DNA of 17,617 nt from Bacillota bacterium (lineage in GTDB: Bacteria > Bacillota > Clostridia > Christensenellales > CAG-138): assembly GCA_023453725.1 (NCBI GenBank), contig JAEXTB010000147.1, forward strand, positions 1-17,617, written 5' to 3'. Each line of letters opens with the position of its first letter. The stretch's first letter is position 1. Positions 15,679 through 17,617 of this stretch are shown in pieces. The position numbers and the translations under genes are program-made. The notes beneath the pieces were generated by a model that was not told the DNA's origin, did not search any database, and saw only the letters and a list, made by a program, of their open reading frames with translations.

Positions 15679-16251
15679 TCATAGTGATGCAAAACTTACT
15701 CCTTTCAGTTTTCGGTTAAGTTTTCTGTATATTTCTTGTATCCAAGGTTCGTTTGAAGCTGAAACAGCTTCTTCAAGTTCCATCCATTTTACCCCGCTAT
15801 TTTCATCGGGTTTTGTAATAAGTTCTTCCTCTTCGAGTGCTTTCAATAAGAATGTAACATTCAAATGCAGATGAGAGGATATGTATTTTCCTTTTTTCAT
15901 ATGTCCGTCCACCGTTATGATTTCCAGCGAGAAAATACGATCTGTCATTGGGACAACTTTTGTAATGCCCGTTTCTTCTTTAACCTCACGTATTGCGACT
16001 GAAAGCAGATTTTCCTCTCCATCTGCGTGGCCGCCTGTCCAGGCCCATGATTTATAAATATTATGATATATCATTAATAGTTTGTTATCACTGGGGTTTA
16101 TCACCCAAGCGGAAGCGGTAAAGTGCGCAATTTCATTGCTTCTTGTTAAAACATCATGATTATAATCCATATAGCTTAACATGATTCTTTTATCGTTTTC
16201 TTCCTGCTCATTATAAGCGATATAATCTTGTATCTGTTTTTTCAAAATCAT
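15679..16251 (-). CDS. Nudix hydrolase
   Basis: The 190-residue protein has a complete Nudix box at residues 74-96: G74, five residues, E80, seven residues, then REVKEETGI. These residues bind the divalent metal and position the diphosphate. Such enzymes hydrolyse nucleoside diphosphates linked to another moiety; the substrate is not predictable here. The sequence ASAWVINPSDNKLLMIYH before the box and SWAWTGGHADGEE at its start are typical of this fold. ATG at 16251 follows AGGAG with eight bases between. A weak possible promoter (TTGTAT, 17 bases, TATCCT) lies upstream around 16290-16325. The DNA is clearly more AT-rich than the genes to the left, which suggests acquisition. Its stop is in the same frame as, and directly abuts, the LUD remnant. 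Confidence 0.92.
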   Translation of the reverse strand: MILKKQIQDYIAYNEQEENDKRIMLSYMDYNHDVLTRSNEIAHFTASAWVINPSDNKLLMIYHNIYKSWAWTGGHADGEENLLSVAIREVKEETGITKVVPMTDRIFSLEIITVDGHMKKGKYISSHLHLNVTFLLKALEEEELITKPDENSGVKWMELEEAVSASNEPWIQEIYRKLNRKLKGVSFASL

Positions 16252-16349
16252 TCCTTTTTCTCCTAAAGGTTATTTCAATAATGTTTATAAATCAAGGATA
16301 CGTTAGGGGAGTGATTTATACAAGAATGAATCCCACCGAATTCATATGC

Positions 16350-16385
16350 CAATACAAAAGCACCCCGATGGGCGCTTTTGTATTG
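16350..16385 (-). terminator. Intrinsic terminator downstream of the membrane XRE gene
   Basis: CAATACAAAAGC (16350-16361) pairs perfectly with GCTTTTGTATTG (16374-16385). The stem continues inward, after one mismatch, with three further G-C pairs around a CGAT loop. The A-run and T-run on the outer stem make the signal usable on either strand. The only gene reading toward it is the XRE gene ending at 16480. The 16386-16479 stretch between holds nothing recognisable. Confidence 0.75.
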
Positions 16386-16479
16386 AAGTAGATAACAAAG
16401 AAATCCATTTGTAACAGCGTGCTTTGCATAATAAAATCATCTTAATTACCACCCATGATTGCTTTTGTGCGGAAGTCCT

Positions 16480-17244
16480 CTATTCGTAGCGTTTTCCAGC
16501 AATCATCATTGGTATAAAAAAGCCTAAACATGCAATTAAAATGAATGCCAACTGTCCCGCCTCCCAAACCGCAGGAAGGAACCATTGAACAACTAAATAC
16601 AACAAGGGAAATACAATGGAAACTGTGAATAACCATGTGCGACCTGCACGAAGAATATGTGGCCAGTTACTGTTATTAAAGCGGATGCCTGCCATATTCA
16701 TACGGAATATCCCATCACTGTAAGTGCTGATTTTATTCTCATCGTAATAGGCAGGCAGTGTTTCTTTGACAAATAGGCAGAGCCACCCACCCAATCCAAG
16801 ACACATTCCTTCAACCAGAGCAAGATCTTTCAATATTTCGTCAAATGTAAACCCAAGAGCTGCTAACCCCACAAATTCCAGTACGACAATCACAACACAG
16901 GCAATATAAGTCCATATCCTTCGCTTGCGCCTTTGGCTTCGTTGCTGATGTTCCTTTGCGGAAAGCTGAATTGTTCCGGCCACCAGTTTTTCAACCTCCT
17001 GCACGTTCAGAAGTTCAGGCTCATTGATACGTTGACCGGTTAGCAGCTCTGTTGTGGTTACGCCGAGCAGATTTGCTAGTGGCATAAGCAATGCAATATC
17101 CGGCATACTCAATCCTCGCTCCCACTTGCTGACGGCCTTATCGGAAACAAACAATCTTTCCGCCAATTCCTTTTGCGTAAAGTTTTTCTGTTTTCGCAGT
17201 TGGCTTAAAAAAGTACCAAATCTCTCGTTGTCAATCTCATACAT
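16480..17244 (-). CDS. XRE-family regulator with C-terminal membrane domain
   Basis: The 254-residue product has an N-terminal XRE helix-turn-helix at about residues 8-67 (FTQKELAERLFVSDKAVSK, then WERGLSMPDIALLMPLANLL). A basic stretch (QRRKRR) precedes about four membrane segments near 110-131, 140-160, 203-222 and 231-249. The loop between the second and third contains YYDENKISTYSDGIFRMN and RFNNSNWPHI, which I recall as conserved in this clostridial HTH-membrane family. The regulator is therefore probably tethered to the membrane and senses an envelope signal. ATG at 17244 is preferred over the in-frame start at 17340 because AGGAGG lies nine bases upstream, the promoter lies at 17267-17296, and MYEIDNERFG is the usual family beginning. 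The ligand and target genes are unknown. Confidence 0.9.
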   Translation of the reverse strand: MYEIDNERFGTFLSQLRKQKNFTQKELAERLFVSDKAVSKWERGLSMPDIALLMPLANLLGVTTTELLTGQRINEPELLNVQEVEKLVAGTIQLSAKEHQQRSQRRKRRIWTYIACVVIVVLEFVGLAALGFTFDEILKDLALVEGMCLGLGGWLCLFVKETLPAYYDENKISTYSDGIFRMNMAGIRFNNSNWPHILRAGRTWLFTVSIVFPLLYLVVQWFLPAVWEAGQLAFILIACLGFFIPMMIAGKRYE

Positions 17245-17266
17245 GTCATGTAGCCTCCTGTTGAAA

Positions 17267-17296
17267 AGTATAGGCCAAAGGCGAGGGTCGAGGCAA
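17267..17296 (-). promoter_or_regulatory. Sigma-A-type promoter for the membrane XRE gene
   Basis: On the minus strand TTGCCT (17291-17296) and TATACT (17267-17272) are separated by 18 bases. Transcription would start near 17260, leaving a very short leader with AGGAGG at 17254-17259 and the ATG at 17244. This supports the short start of the XRE gene over the longer open frame. Confidence 0.65.
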
Positions 17297-17617
17297 CCGA
17301 CTAACAGTAGAGTTGGGTATTTGGTGGAGTTTTGCCTCATACTTGACGGCCTTAATTAATAGGGCGAATTCCACCGTCTCAATATAGGTAAGCTCCATTT
17401 CCGATGAAGTCTTTGTTCTGGCGGAATAGGTGGAATTCGATTTCGGCCATCGGCAGGCGAGTTTGCGACGGCCCGCAGGCCTGGTGCCCGAAGGCGTCTC
17501 CCGCCGAAAGACCGCTCCGTGCTGCGCTCGTCACGCCTACAGCACGAAATCCCGGGGCGGGCAAACGCGTCACAGGCGCGTTTGCTGTTCCGCCCTTCGA
17601 ATCCGAGGCAAGTAAAG
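17297..17617. other. Intergenic stretch with GC-rich structured block, no convincing gene
   Basis: No credible gene is seen in about 320 bases running to the window edge. CGAATTCCACC (17365-17375) and GGTGGAATTCG (17429-17439) are an 11-bp inverted repeat 53 bases apart. From about 17440 the sequence becomes strongly GC-rich and foldable. CGTGCTG (17518-17524) pairs with CAGCACG (17540-17546). GCAAACGCG (17561-17569) pairs with CGCGTTTGC (17577-17585), enclosed by GGGCGG (17555-17560) and CCGCCC (17590-17595). It may be a dispersed repeat, a structured RNA or a mobile-element remnant. Short open frames on both strands here look incidental. Confidence 0.5.

Noticed and set aside
17245..17340. 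Longer start (17340) for the membrane XRE regulator
   Set aside because: The extra 32 codons contain the promoter and ribosome binding site and do not resemble the family's N-terminus.
17246..17398. 50-codon minus-strand frame ending two bases before the membrane XRE start
   Set aside because: It spans the XRE promoter and ribosome binding site, lacks its own ribosome binding site and matches no family I know. It is more likely leader or intergenic DNA than a coupled small gene.
17379..17573. 64-codon minus-strand frame over the GC-rich block
   Set aside because: Its coding potential follows from GC-rich inverted repeats. There is no ribosome binding site and no domain.
17585..17617. Possible tRNA 3' end (TTCGAATCC-like string near 17597)
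   Set aside because: Only the T-loop-like string is present. The acceptor and anticodon arms are not seen on either strand, and the surrounding sequence folds into a different hairpin.

Overview
The window looks like chromosome from a Gram-positive, probably gut-type clostridial (Bacillota) bacterium. The evidence is a C-terminal sortase-type cell-wall sorting signal on the giant surface protein, strong AGGAGG-type ribosome binding sites, GTG/ATG starts, and two XRE regulators of styles common in Clostridia. I cannot name the genus. No rRNA, tRNA, CRISPR array or transposase was seen.

Positions 2-13132 (+) are one uninterrupted reading frame, cut off at its 5' end by the window edge. At least 4,376 codons are visible. 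It encodes a giant Ala/Gly/Thr/Val/Asn-rich, apparently cysteine-free surface protein built from beta-solenoid (filamentous-haemagglutinin / LktA-like adhesin) repeats. The repeats are interrupted by an amphipathic Trp/Lys-rich helix (4775-4948), a large Tyr-rich non-repetitive region (about 5000-8800) with five [LF]P[ND]G turns, and two alpha-helical inserts (about 9960-10495 and 11654-12127). It ends in a VPYTG sorting signal, a hydrophobic segment and a basic tail. A 14-bp hairpin at 13176-13206 closes the transcription unit.

Everything to the right is on the minus strand. An XRE regulator with a TPR-like sensor half (14194-15300) lies 43 nt upstream of a CPBP-family intramembrane protease (13233-14150). 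They probably form one operon with its own promoter at 15324-15352. Upstream of that is a truncated 3' remnant of a LUD-domain (LutC/YkgG-type) gene that still has its terminator. It sits in frame directly behind the stop codon of a Nudix hydrolase gene (15679-16251) whose DNA is visibly AT-rich, which suggests a recombination junction. Next is a membrane-bound XRE regulator (16480-17244) with a good promoter. The last ~370 bases include a GC-rich block (about 17440-17595) full of inverted repeats and without a convincing gene.

The giant protein and the regulatory genes are convergent and show no evident functional link. The minus-strand genes look like small sensing and stress-response modules (XRE + CPBP, Nudix, membrane XRE) in an accessory, rearranged neighbourhood.
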